From: Nitrospirae bacterium RBG_16_43_11
GTDB taxonomy: Bacteria > Nitrospirota > 9FT-COMBO-42-15 > HDB-SIOI813
Length of the DNA: 22,120 nucleotides
NCBI GenBank assembly: GCA_001805165.1
Contig: MHEI01000073.1
Location: forward strand, 12,240 to 34,359
Direction: 5' to 3'
In this document: piece after piece, positions 8,124 to 16,111 of the stretch
How positions within the stretch are numbered: position 1 is the stretch's first letter
Layout of the letters: the number at the start of each line of letters is the position of its first letter
Notes under the pieces: model-generated
Databases searched by the model: none
The model's input: only the letters and a program-made list of their open reading frames with translations
Told to the model about the DNA's origin: nothing
Made by a program: the position numbers and the translations under genes

Positions 8124-8523
8124 GAAGGTAAAACATAGAAAATGTCAAAAGGGAAACACAAATGGTAAGGCATCAAGAGGTGCTGATCTGAGTTTTGGAA
8201 CCTATGGACTTAAGGCGATGGAGCCTTGTTTAATAACAGCGAGACAGATAGAGGCCGCCCGTATAGCTATTACAAGACATGTGAAACGTGGCGGAAGGGT
8301 TTGGATACGTATATTCCCGGATAAACCTGTAACCAAGAAACCCGCTGAAACAAGGATGGGTAAAGGTAAGGGGCCGGTAGAGGGATGGGTTGCAGTAGTG
8401 CTTCCCGGCCGGATATTATATGAGATGGATGGGGTAACAAAAGAGATTGCCAGGGAGGCGTTAAGGCTGGCGGCCCACAAACTTCCGGTAGCAACAAAGT
8501 TTATTCAAAGGGGGGTATTTTAA
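8110..8523 (+). CDS. rplP: 50S ribosomal protein L16
   Basis: L16 lies near the A site of the 50S subunit and helps position A-site tRNA. The true start is the GTG at 8110, not an in-frame ATG at 8077: the protein then begins MLAPKKVKHRKCQKG as in the family and has 137 residues, the usual length. The SD GGGAGGAG (8095-8102) lies seven bases upstream, inside rpsC, and the two genes overlap by 14 bases. GADLSFGTYGLKAMEP and RMGKGKGPVEGWVAVV are family signatures. Confidence 0.96.
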   Translation: MLAPKKVKHRKCQKGNTNGKASRGADLSFGTYGLKAMEPCLITARQIEAARIAITRHVKRGGRVWIRIFPDKPVTKKPAETRMGKGKGPVEGWVAVVLPGRILYEMDGVTKEIAREALRLAAHKLPVATKFIQRGVF

Positions 8524-8524
8524 T

Positions 8525-8722
8525 ATGAAATTGACAGATATGCGCGGCGCCACCCTGGAGGAGTTAACAGAGCGGGAGAAAGAGTTAAAGAGAGAAATGT
8601 TTAATCTAAGATTTCAGCAGGCAATTGGAGGCAGTCTTGAAAATCCAATGCGCATTAAAAATGTAAGAAAAGAAGTTGCAAGGATTAAGACTGTAGTAAA
8701 GCAGATGAAGGCGGAGGGGTGA
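8525..8722 (+). CDS. rpmC: 50S ribosomal protein L29
   Basis: L29 is a small helical protein near the tunnel exit beside L23, part of the docking surface for trigger factor and SRP. The 65-residue product is a two-helix hairpin with the typical MKLTDMR start, ELKREMFNLRFQQA, and the C-terminal NVRKEVARIKTVVKQ. The SD AGGGGGG (8509-8515) is nine bases from the ATG. The gene starts one base after the rplP stop and its own stop overlaps rpsQ. Confidence 0.97.
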   Translation: MKLTDMRGATLEELTEREKELKREMFNLRFQQAIGGSLENPMRIKNVRKEVARIKTVVKQMKAEG

Positions 8723-8985
8723 TGGTTAACCATAGACGAAAAGAGTTTCTGGGCAGGGTTATCAGCGACAAGATGAACAAGACTGTAACTGTACTTGTTG
8801 AGAGTCTGTACAGGCATCCAAGATATGGCAAGGTAGTTAAAATGAGGACGAAATTCAAGGCCCATGATGAGGATAATAAATGCCATGAAGGCGACAAGGT
8901 GAAAATAATAGAGACAAGGCCTTTAAGTAAGGATAAACATTGGAAGGTTATTGATATATTGGAAAGCAGTCACTCAGGGGAGTAG
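8722..8985 (+). CDS. rpsQ: 30S ribosomal protein S17
   Basis: S17 is a primary 16S rRNA-binding protein of the body (OB fold). I choose the ATG at 8722 (87 residues) over the GTG at 8719 because GGAGG (8713-8717) would otherwise touch the start; the chosen start makes a TGATG overlap with the rpmC stop. The motif RKEFLGRVISDKMNKTVTV and the HPRYGKVVKMRTKFKAHDED segment are diagnostic. It is the last gene of the classical S10 set, and rplN follows after eight bases, so transcription probably runs through. Confidence 0.95.
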   Translation: MVNHRRKEFLGRVISDKMNKTVTVLVESLYRHPRYGKVVKMRTKFKAHDEDNKCHEGDKVKIIETRPLSKDKHWKVIDILESSHSGE

Positions 8986-8993
8986 ATAATAAT

Positions 8994-9362
8994 ATGATTC
9001 AGCCAAGGACAATATTAGAAGTTGCAGATAACTCAGGTGCCAAGAAGGTGATGTGCATAAGGGTAATGGGAGGATCTAATAGGAGATACGCAAGTATCGG
9101 TGATGTTATTGTTGTGAGTGTTAAGGAGGCGATCCCTGATGGAACTGCAAAAAAAGGTCAGGTTGCAAAGGCTGTTATAGTAAGGTCTGTTGACAGCTTG
9201 CGCCGTGATGATGGTTCATATATCAGATTTGACAAGAATGCGGCAGTTCTTATTAATGCACAGGGTGAGCCAATAGGTACAAGAATCTTTGGTCCGGTTG
9301 CCAGGGAACTAAGGTGGAAGAAATTCATGAAGATTATCTCTCTTGCTCCGGAGGTAGTGTAA
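8994..9362 (+). CDS. rplN: 50S ribosomal protein L14
   Basis: L14 sits at the subunit interface, forms bridges with 16S rRNA and is the target of the silencing factor RsfS. It has 122 residues, the standard length. The start MIQPRTILEVADNSGAKKVM and the later IRFDKNAAVLINAQGEPIGT are signatures. The ATG at 8994 has GGGGAG about eleven bases upstream. The stop codon overlaps the rplX start (TAATG). Confidence 0.98.
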   Translation: MIQPRTILEVADNSGAKKVMCIRVMGGSNRRYASIGDVIVVSVKEAIPDGTAKKGQVAKAVIVRSVDSLRRDDGSYIRFDKNAAVLINAQGEPIGTRIFGPVARELRWKKFMKIISLAPEVV

Positions 9363-9682
9363 TGCAGGTAAAAATAAAAAAAGGTGACACAGTAGAGGCT
9401 ATTTACGGTAAGGAAAAGGGTAAAAAAGGAAAGGTCCTCAGGGTCCAATCCTCAGGCACGAACCGGTATGTATTTGTAGAAAAGCTTAACATAATGAAAA
9501 AGCATATGAAGCCTTCTCAGAAGAATAAAGAGGGAGGCATACTGGAAATAGAAGGTCGTTTGCATGTATCTAACGTATCCATAATATGTCCAAAATGCAG
9601 TAAGACATCAAGAGTGGGTTTTCAAATAAGTACTGAAAAAAAGACGCGTTTTTGCAAGAAGTGCAGGGAGATCATAGATTAG
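9362..9682 (+). CDS. rplX: 50S ribosomal protein L24, zinc-ribbon type
   Basis: L24 is an assembly initiator of the 50S subunit with a KOW domain. The open frame extends upstream into rplN, but the ATG at 9362 has GGAGGT (9350-9355) six bases away and gives MQVKIKKGDTVEAIYGKEKG, the KOW-type start; the product has 106 residues. The C-terminus carries CPKC (76-79) and CKKC (98-101), a four-cysteine zinc-ribbon form known in many bacteria but absent from E. coli L24. The start overlaps the rplN stop by one base. Confidence 0.96.
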   Translation: MQVKIKKGDTVEAIYGKEKGKKGKVLRVQSSGTNRYVFVEKLNIMKKHMKPSQKNKEGGILEIEGRLHVSNVSIICPKCSKTSRVGFQISTEKKTRFCKKCREIID

Positions 9683-9717
9683 TTAACGTTGAACTTGAAG
9701 AAAAGGTTTATAACATT

Positions 9718-10284
9718 ATGGGAAAAGAAGAAATAAAAAAGTCCATGCCAAGGCTCAAAGAAAAATATCAGAAAGAGGTTATTCCAGCTCTCATTCAGGA
9801 ATTTTCATATAAGAATCCTGTTCAGGCGCCTCAGGTTAAAAAAATAGTAATTAATGCCGGAATTGGAGAGGCAGTTCAGAATGTTAAGTTGCTCGATGGA
9901 GTTGTTGAAGAGTTAAAACAGATATCAGGTCAACAGCCCATAATTACAAAGGCAAAGAAGTCAATTGCAACTTTTAAGCTGCGTGAAGGAATGCCTGTTG
10001 GTTGCAAGGTCACGCTCAGGGGCGACAGGATGTATGAATTTCTTGACAGATTAATCAGTATTGCGCTGCCAAGGATAAGGGACTTCAGGGGGATTAATGG
10101 TAATTCATTCGATGGGAAGGGAAATTATACCCTTGGATTAAAAGAACAGATCCTATTTCCAGAGATAAAGTATGAGTCTGTGACATTTATGCATGGGTTT
10201 GACATTACAATTATTACGAGTGCAAATACTGATAAAGAGGGTAAGACCCTGTTAAAATTCATGGGGATGCCGTTTAGGAATTAG
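9718..10284 (+). CDS. rplE: 50S ribosomal protein L5
   Basis: L5 binds 5S rRNA with L18 and forms intersubunit bridge B1b in the central protuberance. Starting at the ATG at 9718 it has 188 residues, against about 179 in E. coli; an ATG at 9745 would give a more usual length but has no clear SD, while 9718 has a weak AAGG at 9702-9705. Conserved blocks are ITKAKKSIATFKLREGMPVG, CKVTLRGDRMYEFLDRLI, and IALPRIRDFRG with SFDGKGNYTLG. The exact start is the least certain part. Confidence 0.95.
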   Translation: MGKEEIKKSMPRLKEKYQKEVIPALIQEFSYKNPVQAPQVKKIVINAGIGEAVQNVKLLDGVVEELKQISGQQPIITKAKKSIATFKLREGMPVGCKVTLRGDRMYEFLDRLISIALPRIRDFRGINGNSFDGKGNYTLGLKEQILFPEIKYESVTFMHGFDITIITSANTDKEGKTLLKFMGMPFRN

Positions 10285-10294
10285 AGGAGGATGT

Positions 10295-10480
10295 GTGGCA
10301 AAGAAGTCTCTTATAGCAAAAGCTAAACTTGAACCTAAGTTTAAAGTCCGCAAATATAACCGGTGTCCAATATGCGGGAGATCGAGGGCATTTCTAAGAA
10401 AGTTTCAGATGTGCCGTATATGTTTCAGGTCTTATAGTCTAAAGGGTGATATCCCGGGGGTAATTAAGTCAAGCTGGTAA
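10295..10480 (+). CDS. rpsN: 30S ribosomal protein S14, zinc-binding (type Z)
   Basis: S14 is a late-binding head protein next to S3 and S10. This is the short 61-residue zinc form (often called rpsZ or S14Z), with C24, C27, C40 and C43 in CPIC and CRIC knuckles, followed by FRSYSLKGDIPGVIKSSW. The start is GTG at 10295 preceded by GAGGAGG (10284-10290) at a spacing of four. The position between rplE and rpsH is the usual one. No zinc-free paralogue lies in this window. Confidence 0.98.
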   Translation: MAKKSLIAKAKLEPKFKVRKYNRCPICGRSRAFLRKFQMCRICFRSYSLKGDIPGVIKSSW

Positions 10481-10532
10481 GTTTTTTACAGTAGGATTCA
10501 ACCTGAAACCCTTATAATTTTGGAGTAAAAAA
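10481..10532 (+). other. rpsN-rpsH spacer
   Basis: A 52-base spacer containing TTTTTACAG (10485-10493), nine bases, then ACCTGA, the same arrangement as in the rpsD-rpoA spacer. The rpsH SD GGAG lies near 10521. No strong hairpin with a T run was seen. Confidence 0.35.
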
Positions 10533-10931
10533 ATGGTAATGACAGATCCAATAGCAGACATGTTAACGAGAATCAGAAATGCCAGTCATCAGAAGCTGGC
10601 AACTGTTGACATTCCTATGTCTAAGTTGAAGCTTGAGATGGCAAGGATTCTGAAAGAATGCGGTTTTATAGCATATTATAAGGTGGAAGGAGAAGGTTTA
10701 CCAAGAAAGATTTGTGTTCATCTTAAATATAGCAGGAATGACATACCGGTTATTACAGGTATTAAAAGGATAAGCAAACCAGGATGCAGGGTTTATGTTG
10801 GAACGGATGATATACCGAAGGTCGTGGGTGGTATAGGGGTCGCCATTCTTTCAACATCCGGTGGTCTTGTATCAGATAGGGAAGCAAGGAAAGATAAAGT
10901 TGGTGGTGAAGTTTTGTGTTATGTCTGGTAA
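10533..10931 (+). CDS. rpsH: 30S ribosomal protein S8
   Basis: S8 binds helix 21 of 16S rRNA in the platform and, in E. coli, represses the spc operon by binding its mRNA. The 132 residues match the family. MVMTDPIADMLTRIRNA at the N-terminus and the C-terminal GGIGVAILSTSGGLVSDREA with GEVLCYVW are signatures. The ATG at 10533 follows GGAG by eight bases. I could not identify an S8-binding mimic of helix 21 upstream with confidence. Confidence 0.98.
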   Translation: MVMTDPIADMLTRIRNASHQKLATVDIPMSKLKLEMARILKECGFIAYYKVEGEGLPRKICVHLKYSRNDIPVITGIKRISKPGCRVYVGTDDIPKVVGGIGVAILSTSGGLVSDREARKDKVGGEVLCYVW

Positions 10932-10952
10932 AAAATACTAAGGATAAATAAA

Positions 10953-11492
10953 ATGTCGAGGATTGGTAAAAAACCTATAGCGATACCCAAAGGGGTAGAA
11001 ATTAAAGTAGATAAGAATGTTGTATCAGTTAAAGGACCTAAGGGAAGTTTACATAAAACATTCTCTACTGATGTAGATATCAGTACACAGGAAGGGGCGA
11101 TATCAGTGTCATCAATGGGGAGTGACAAACATTTCAGGGCACTGCATGGACTTACAAGAACTCTCATATCCAATATGATAGAAGGTGCGAATAATGGCTA
11201 TGAAAAGGTGCTTGAGATCAGCGGTGTTGGTTACAAGTCCGCGCTGCAGGGCAGGAATGTAGTGCTTAATCTGGGTTTCTCTCATCAGATAACTTTTCCA
11301 TTGCCTGATGGAATAGATGCAGCAATTGAAAAACAGACTGTAATTACATTAAAGGGAGCTGATAAGGAATTGGTGGGGCAGGTCGCAGCCAATATACGCG
11401 GGATGAGAATTCCGGAGCCTTATAAAGGGAAGGGCATTAAGTATAAGAATGAAAGGATAATCCGGAAAGCGGGGAAGACCGGAAAGAAGTAG
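10953..11492 (+). CDS. rplF: 50S ribosomal protein L6
   Basis: L6 lies near the sarcin-ricin loop at the factor-binding site. The product has 179 residues, typical of the family, with two copies of the L6 fold. MSRIGKKPIAIPKGVE opens it; VLEISGVGYKSALQGRN is central; the C-terminal signature PEPYKGKGIKYKNERIIRKAGK is clear. The SD AAGGA (10940-10944) is eight bases from the ATG. A spacer of 77 bases with a hairpin follows. Confidence 0.98.
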   Translation: MSRIGKKPIAIPKGVEIKVDKNVVSVKGPKGSLHKTFSTDVDISTQEGAISVSSMGSDKHFRALHGLTRTLISNMIEGANNGYEKVLEISGVGYKSALQGRNVVLNLGFSHQITFPLPDGIDAAIEKQTVITLKGADKELVGQVAANIRGMRIPEPYKGKGIKYKNERIIRKAGKTGKK

Positions 11493-11508
11493 ATATAACC
11501 TGGTAATT

Positions 11509-11528
11509 CCCTGCAGTTTGCTGTAGGG
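11509..11528 (+). other. RNA hairpin between rplF and rplR
   Basis: CCCTGCAG and CTGTAGGG can form an eight-base-pair stem (one G-U pair) with a four-base TTTG loop. It is followed by TTCTTCATT rather than a long T run, so it is a poor intrinsic terminator and may rather be a processing, pausing or mRNA-stability element within the spc operon. Confidence 0.5.
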
Positions 11529-11569
11529 TTCTTCATTGTATTTGATATTTATTAAGCGGGAGGTCAGAG

Positions 11570-11917
11570 TTGTCTAAGGAAGACTTAAGGGAAAGAAGAC
11601 ACAACCGGGTCAGAAAAAAAATCGCCGGAACACAGGATAGGCCGAGGTTGAGTGTTTATAAGAGTAACAGGTATATATATGCCCAGCTTATTGACGACAT
11701 GAAGGGGTGTACAATTGTAAGTGCATCTTCCATAGAGGAGGAGTTCAGTGCTAATAATGTCAACTGTGAGCTTTCAAAACAGGTTGGTATGCTTATTGGA
11801 AAACGGGCGGTAGAGCAAGGGATAAAAAGTGTTGTATTCGACCGCAGTGGTTATAAATATCATGGCAATATAAAGTCACTGGCAGATGGTGCCAGAGAGA
11901 GCGGATTGGAATTTTAA
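11570..11917 (+). CDS. rplR: 50S ribosomal protein L18
   Basis: L18 binds 5S rRNA and, with L5, attaches it to the 50S central protuberance. The product has 115 residues. The start is TTG at 11570, supported by GGGAGGT (11558-11564) at a spacing of about six; no ATG is available near the conserved N-terminus. The segment RRHNRVRKKIAGTQDRPRLS, followed by VYKSNRYIYAQLIDD, and the C-terminal FDRSGYKYHGNIKSLADGAR are diagnostic. Confidence 0.97.
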   Translation: MSKEDLRERRHNRVRKKIAGTQDRPRLSVYKSNRYIYAQLIDDMKGCTIVSASSIEEEFSANNVNCELSKQVGMLIGKRAVEQGIKSVVFDRSGYKYHGNIKSLADGARESGLEF

Positions 11918-11947
11918 TGTTGCGGAATTTGTTAATGGGGGGGTGTC

Positions 11948-12445
11948 TTGAAGAAGATTAATCCTGAAGAGCTTACCTTAAAGGATAAAGTTGTTCATAT
12001 AAACCGGGTTGCAAAAGTGGTTAAAGGGGGCAGAAGGTTTAGTTTCAGCGCCCTTGTAGTCATAGGTGATGAGAATGGGTGTATTGGATATGGGAAGGGT
12101 AAGGCATCTGAAGTCCCGGAAGCCATACGTAAGGCAATGGAGCATGCCAAGAAGAATCTTGTAAGATTTCCGTTAAGGAATTCGACTGTTCCGCATGATA
12201 TAATTGGACATTTTGGCGCTGAGAGTGTTGTTATCAGGCCTGCTTCTTCAGGAACAGGGATAATAGCAGGAGGGGCTGTCAGGGCCATAATGGAAGTTGC
12301 CGGTGTTCAAAATGTGTTATGTAAGTCCCTGGGGAGTGGAAATCCGTTTAATGTTGTGCGTGCAACTATAGAAGGACTAAAGTTGTTAAGGATACCGGAG
12401 GATGTTATAAAATTACGTGAGACAAGGGTGGAAGAGACACCATAG
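11948..12445 (+). CDS. rpsE: 30S ribosomal protein S5
   Basis: S5 lies at the mRNA entry site and affects decoding accuracy together with S4. It has 165 residues, near the family standard. An N-terminal S5 double-stranded RNA-binding domain contains INRVAKVVKGGRRFSFSALV and GYGKGKASEVPEAIRKAME; the C-terminal domain contains GTGIIAGGAVRAIMEVAG. I place the start at TTG 11948. The ribosome-binding signal is odd: a run of seven G (11937-11943) followed by TG only four bases from the start, rather than a purine-mixed SD. Confidence 0.96.
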   Translation: MKKINPEELTLKDKVVHINRVAKVVKGGRRFSFSALVVIGDENGCIGYGKGKASEVPEAIRKAMEHAKKNLVRFPLRNSTVPHDIIGHFGAESVVIRPASSGTGIIAGGAVRAIMEVAGVQNVLCKSLGSGNPFNVVRATIEGLKLLRIPEDVIKLRETRVEETP

Positions 12446-12480
12446 ATATTATATTAGTAGTGGATATTCCGGAGAAATTA

Positions 12481-12672
12481 ATGAAGAAGATTGTAATAAA
12501 ACAGATTAAGAGTGGAATCGGTAAACCTGAAAAGCACAAGAAAATAATCAGAGGGTTGGGTTTGAGGAAGATTGGTCATACTGTACTCAGAGAAGACACA
12601 CCGGAGATAAGGGGTATGGTTTGGAAGATAAAGCATCTTTTGGAGGTGGTGGAGGGGTCTGATGAAGCTTAA
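12481..12672 (+). CDS. rpmD: 50S ribosomal protein L30
   Basis: L30 is a small protein of the 50S subunit. The frame is open from a GTG at 12460, but the ATG at 12481 is preceded by GGAGAA (12471-12476) and gives MKKIVIKQIKSGIGKPEKHK, which matches the family start and length (63 residues). The signature LGLRKIGHTVLREDTPEIRG is present. The gene overlaps the start of rplO by 11 bases. Confidence 0.96.
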   Translation: MKKIVIKQIKSGIGKPEKHKKIIRGLGLRKIGHTVLREDTPEIRGMVWKIKHLLEVVEGSDEA

Positions 12673-13105
12673 TGAACTAAAACCTGCAAAGGGCGCTAAA
12701 AAGAAGCGCAAGAAAATAGGAAGAGGTCCCGGATCAGGTCATGGAAAGACCGCTACAAAAGGGCATAAGGGGCAACTTGCAAGGTCTGGCGGAGGAAAAG
12801 GGCCTGCGTTTGAAGGCGGCCAGATGCCTCTTCACAGGAGATTGATAAAGAGGGGGTTTAAGAATCCATTTAAAGTAAGATACGAAGTTGTCAATCTTGA
12901 TACAATAGATAAGTATTTCAATGAAGGAGAGACTGTTAATCCTGATTCCCTTTCAGGAAAGGGAATAATCAAACGATCTGCAGATGCGATAAAGATCCTC
13001 AGCCGGGGAGAGATATCAAAGCCATTGTTGGTAAAGGCGAATAAATTCAGCAGGAAGGCAATTGAGATGATTCTGAGCGCCGGTGGAACTGCAGAGGTAA
13101 TTTAA
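12662..13105 (+). CDS. rplO: 50S ribosomal protein L15
   Basis: L15 binds 23S rRNA late in assembly with an extended glycine-rich and lysine-rich N-terminal arm. The 147-residue product shows this arm (KKIGRGPGSGHGKTATKGHK) and the signature GGQMPLHRRLIKRGFKNPF. The ATG at 12662 lies inside rpmD, with GGAGGGG (12651-12657) upstream, so the two genes are probably translationally coupled. secY begins on the base after its stop. Confidence 0.98.
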   Translation: MKLNELKPAKGAKKKRKKIGRGPGSGHGKTATKGHKGQLARSGGGKGPAFEGGQMPLHRRLIKRGFKNPFKVRYEVVNLDTIDKYFNEGETVNPDSLSGKGIIKRSADAIKILSRGEISKPLLVKANKFSRKAIEMILSAGGTAEVI

Positions 13106-14422
13106 GTGCTTGATAGATTAGTAAACAGTATAAAGAATGTTTTAAAAATAGAAGAGCTTAGAAGAAGGATCTTTTTTACCTTTGGATTACTGGCCATTTA
13201 CCGTCTTGGAGGTCATACTCCCACACCTGGAATAAATGGAGCTGCACTGAGTCAGTTTCTTCGTGACAAAGGCGGCGCACTCATGGGGTTCTTTGATATA
13301 TTTTCCGGCGGCGCACTCTCAAAACTTTCCATATTTGCGCTTGGTATTATGCCGTATATATCTGCATCCATTATACTACAGTTGCTGACAGTTGTTATAC
13401 CAACCCTGGCAAATTTAGCGAAGGAGGGAGAGAGCGGACGAAGGACAATTACGCAATATACAAGATATCTGACAGTATTGATAAGTCTTATCCAGTCAAT
13501 TGGTATTGCGATAGGTCTTGAAGGAATGCAGAATGGAATGTTCGTGCAATCTCCCGGATGGTCATTCAGGTTAATGACTGTTCTGACACTTACGACCGGC
13601 ACTATCTTTGTTATGTGGCTGGGTGAACAGATCAACGAGCGGGGAATAGGAAACGGTATATCTGTAATAATATTTGCCGGTATAATTGCAAATATTCCCC
13701 AGGCAGCAATAAATACAATAAGGCTTTACAGCGCAGGGCAGGTAGGCACATTCCTGTTGATTATTGTCGGTATTATGATATTGCTGGTGACTGCTGCTGT
13801 AGTATATATCGAGAGCGCTAAAAGGAAGATACCTGTTCAATATGCCAAGAGAGTTGTCGGGAGAAAGGTGTATGGAGGCCAGAGCACTCATATACCACTG
13901 AAGTTGAATACAGCAGGTGTCATACCTCCTATTTTTGCATCATCTCTTATAGCATTTCCTGCAATGGCAGCTGGTTTTATCGCAGTTCCCTGGGTAAATT
14001 CTATTGCTAACCAGTTTGCCCCGGGTTCTTTTTTATACACATTTCTATATGCAGTTCTTATAATATTTTTCTGTTACTTCTATACTGCTGTTGTTTTAAA
14101 TCCTGTTGATATGGCTGATAACATGAAAAAATATGGAGGTTTTATTCCAGGTATAAGGCCGGGTCAGAGGACATCGGACTATATATACCGGGTTATGTCG
14201 AGACTTACATTCGTTGGCGCCTTATATTTAACTGCTATCTCAATTTTGCCTGAACTTCTTGTATCTTATGCTCATGTACCGTTTTACTTTGGTGGTACTT
14301 CAGTGCTGATAGTCATTGTTGTTGCGATGGACACTGCACAGCAGATTGAGACGCATATGATTAGCAGGAATTATGAAGGGTTTCTGAAAAAAGGCCGCGT
14401 TAAGAGTAAGGGGTCGTGGTGA
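13106..14422 (+). CDS. secY: Protein translocase subunit SecY
   Basis: SecY is the inner-membrane pore of the SecYEG export channel. The 438 residues contain the ten hydrophobic segments expected of the family; the first membrane segment is near residues 22-34, followed by GGHTPTPGI, and TM2 has ALGIMPYISASIILQLL (78-94). The cytoplasmic loop with YAKRVVGRKVYGGQSTHIPL and the late loop with GGFIPGIRPGQRT are conserved. The start is GTG, directly after the rplO stop, with GAGGT (13094-13098) at a spacing of seven. SecE and SecG are not in the window. Confidence 0.98.
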   Translation: MLDRLVNSIKNVLKIEELRRRIFFTFGLLAIYRLGGHTPTPGINGAALSQFLRDKGGALMGFFDIFSGGALSKLSIFALGIMPYISASIILQLLTVVIPTLANLAKEGESGRRTITQYTRYLTVLISLIQSIGIAIGLEGMQNGMFVQSPGWSFRLMTVLTLTTGTIFVMWLGEQINERGIGNGISVIIFAGIIANIPQAAINTIRLYSAGQVGTFLLIIVGIMILLVTAAVVYIESAKRKIPVQYAKRVVGRKVYGGQSTHIPLKLNTAGVIPPIFASSLIAFPAMAAGFIAVPWVNSIANQFAPGSFLYTFLYAVLIIFFCYFYTAVVLNPVDMADNMKKYGGFIPGIRPGQRTSDYIYRVMSRLTFVGALYLTAISILPELLVSYAHVPFYFGGTSVLIVIVVAMDTAQQIETHMISRNYEGFLKKGRVKSKGSW

Positions 14423-14438
14423 CTTTGGAAAGCATTTT

Positions 14439-15077
14439 ATGCGGTTGATATTATTAGGACCTCCGGGGGTAGGTAAAGGTACTCAGGCGAGAAAGCTGGC
14501 AGAAAAATATTGTATTCCTCAAATCTCAACAGGGGACATGTTGCGTGACGCATTTCAGAAGGGACATGAACTTGGTTTAAAGGCCAGGTCATATATGGAT
14601 AGTGGTAAGCTTGTGCCTGATGATGTTGTTATTGGAATAGTAGAAGAGAGACTGCGAATGAATGACTGTGAGTCGGGTTGGATCCTCGACGGATTTCCAA
14701 GGACCATACAACAGGCAGGCGCACTGGATGTAATGCTGAAAAATAATAAATCTGACATTGACCATGTTTTAAGTCTTGAGGTGAGGGAAGATGAGGTAGT
14801 TAAGAGGATAAGCGGGAGAAGGAGTTGTGAAAGTTGCCAGAATACCTTCAATATATATTTCAGTGTTCCAAAAATGGATGGGGTTTGTGATAGCTGTGGA
14901 GGAAGGTTGATTCAGCGTAGTGATGACAAGGAAGAAACTGTCAGAGAGAGGATGAGGGTATATAGGGAGAACACAGAACCTCTTATCAGGTATTATCAGG
15001 ATCGGGGGATATTGAAGAGTGTAAATGCTAATGGAGGTATAGGGGGCGTATTTGATTTAATATGTTCCAGGCTTTAG
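14439..15077 (+). CDS. adk: Adenylate kinase, zinc-LID form
   Basis: Adk interconverts ATP plus AMP and two ADP in the cytosol. The product is 212 residues. The P-loop GPPGVGKGT spans 7-15, STGDMLRDA lies in the NMP-binding region, and DGFPRT (84-89) is the conserved nucleotide-binding motif. The LID domain carries C130, C133, C150 and C153 (two C-x2-C pairs), the structural zinc site found in Gram-positive and many other bacteria but not in E. coli. The ATG at 14439 has GGAAAG six bases upstream. The place between secY and map is the common one. Confidence 0.98.
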   Translation: MRLILLGPPGVGKGTQARKLAEKYCIPQISTGDMLRDAFQKGHELGLKARSYMDSGKLVPDDVVIGIVEERLRMNDCESGWILDGFPRTIQQAGALDVMLKNNKSDIDHVLSLEVREDEVVKRISGRRSCESCQNTFNIYFSVPKMDGVCDSCGGRLIQRSDDKEETVRERMRVYRENTEPLIRYYQDRGILKSVNANGGIGGVFDLICSRL

Positions 15078-15087
15078 AATATTACAA

Positions 15088-15834
15088 ATGATAATAATAA
15101 AGTCCCGGAAAGAGATTGAAAAGATAAAATCCTCCTGTAACATAGTAGCCCGGGCGCTTGAAGAATTAAAGAAAATGGTTTGTCCCGGAATTACAACAAG
15201 GGAATTAGACAGAATAGCAGAAGATTTCATAGTTAAGAGTGGTGGAATACCGGCATTCAAAGGGTATAGAGGTTACCCGAGTGCATCGTGTATATCTGTG
15301 AATGAAGAAATTGTGCATGGCATACCATCTGGCAGATGTCTGAAAGATGGTGACATTGTCAGCATAGACCTTGGTGTGTTGCTTGACGGATATTATGGTG
15401 ATGCAGCGATTACAGTTGCCGTCAATAAAATAGACAATGAAACAAGGAAACTTCTTGAGGTCACTGAGAAGTCGCTATATAAGGCTATAGATATAGCGAT
15501 GACGGGTAACAGGGTGTCAGATATATCCTGTACCATTCAGGATTATGTGGAAGGAGCAGGTTATTCAGTAGTCAGGGAGTTTGTAGGGCATGGTATAGGC
15601 AGATCTTTACATGAGGACCCGCCGGTACCGAATTTTGGCGAAAGGGGAAAAGGACCCCGACTGAAGGCCGGGATGGTTCTGGCGATAGAGCCAATGGTGA
15701 ATGCAGGAAGTAGTGATTTACTTATTTTGGATAATGGTTGGACGGCTGTCACAAAGGATGGAAGACGTTCAGCACACTTTGAACACACAGTGGCAATTAC
15801 TGAGGATGGCCCTCTTATACTAAGTATGTTATAA
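15088..15834 (+). CDS. map: Methionine aminopeptidase, type I
   Basis: MetAP removes the N-terminal methionine from new proteins when the second residue is small. The 248-residue product has all five metal ligands: D94 (SIDLG), D105 (GDAA), H168 (FVGHG), E201 (AIEPM) and E232 (FEHT). H77 and H175 are the usual substrate-contact histidines. It lacks the type II insertion and an N-terminal zinc finger, so it is the plain type Ia form. The ATG at 15088 fits the family start, but I see no SD in the ten bases after adk; translation may be coupled to adk. Confidence 0.98.
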   Translation: MIIIKSRKEIEKIKSSCNIVARALEELKKMVCPGITTRELDRIAEDFIVKSGGIPAFKGYRGYPSASCISVNEEIVHGIPSGRCLKDGDIVSIDLGVLLDGYYGDAAITVAVNKIDNETRKLLEVTEKSLYKAIDIAMTGNRVSDISCTIQDYVEGAGYSVVREFVGHGIGRSLHEDPPVPNFGERGKGPRLKAGMVLAIEPMVNAGSSDLLILDNGWTAVTKDGRRSAHFEHTVAITEDGPLILSML

Positions 15835-15871
15835 TATTTGAGATTTTAAACTTAAACTTAAAATTAATTCG
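15835..15871 (+). other. map-infA spacer, A+T-rich
   Basis: Thirty-seven A+T-rich bases with TTTGAGA (15837-15843) and an imperfect tandem AAACTT repeat. There is no SD in front of infA, which is unusual in this window. Confidence 0.4.
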
Positions 15872-16090
15872 ATGCCAAAAGAAGACTCCATAGAGGTACA
15901 GGGTAAAATAATAGAGACACTGCCTAATGCAATGTTTAAAGTGGAATTGGATAATGGACATAAAGTATTAGCTCATGTTTCAGGGAAAATGAGGATGCAT
16001 TTTATAAAGATTCTGCCCGGCGATAAGGTTACGATAGAATTATCCCCTTATGACCTGACAAGAGGGAGAATTGTTTATAGATTTAAGTAG
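15872..16090 (+). CDS. infA: Translation initiation factor IF-1
   Basis: IF-1 occupies the A site of the 30S subunit during initiation and aids IF-2 and IF-3. The 72-residue OB-fold protein is of normal length, with MPKEDSIEVQGKI, PNAMFKVELDNGHKVLAHVS, GKMRMHFIKILPGDKV and SPYDLTRGRIVYRFK. The ATG at 15872 matches the family start, but the preceding bases (TTAATTCG) carry no SD, so initiation probably relies on an unstructured A+T-rich leader. Confidence 0.98.
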   Translation: MPKEDSIEVQGKIIETLPNAMFKVELDNGHKVLAHVSGKMRMHFIKILPGDKVTIELSPYDLTRGRIVYRFK

Positions 16091-16111
16091 GACATAGGAG
16101 GAGTTTTATCA

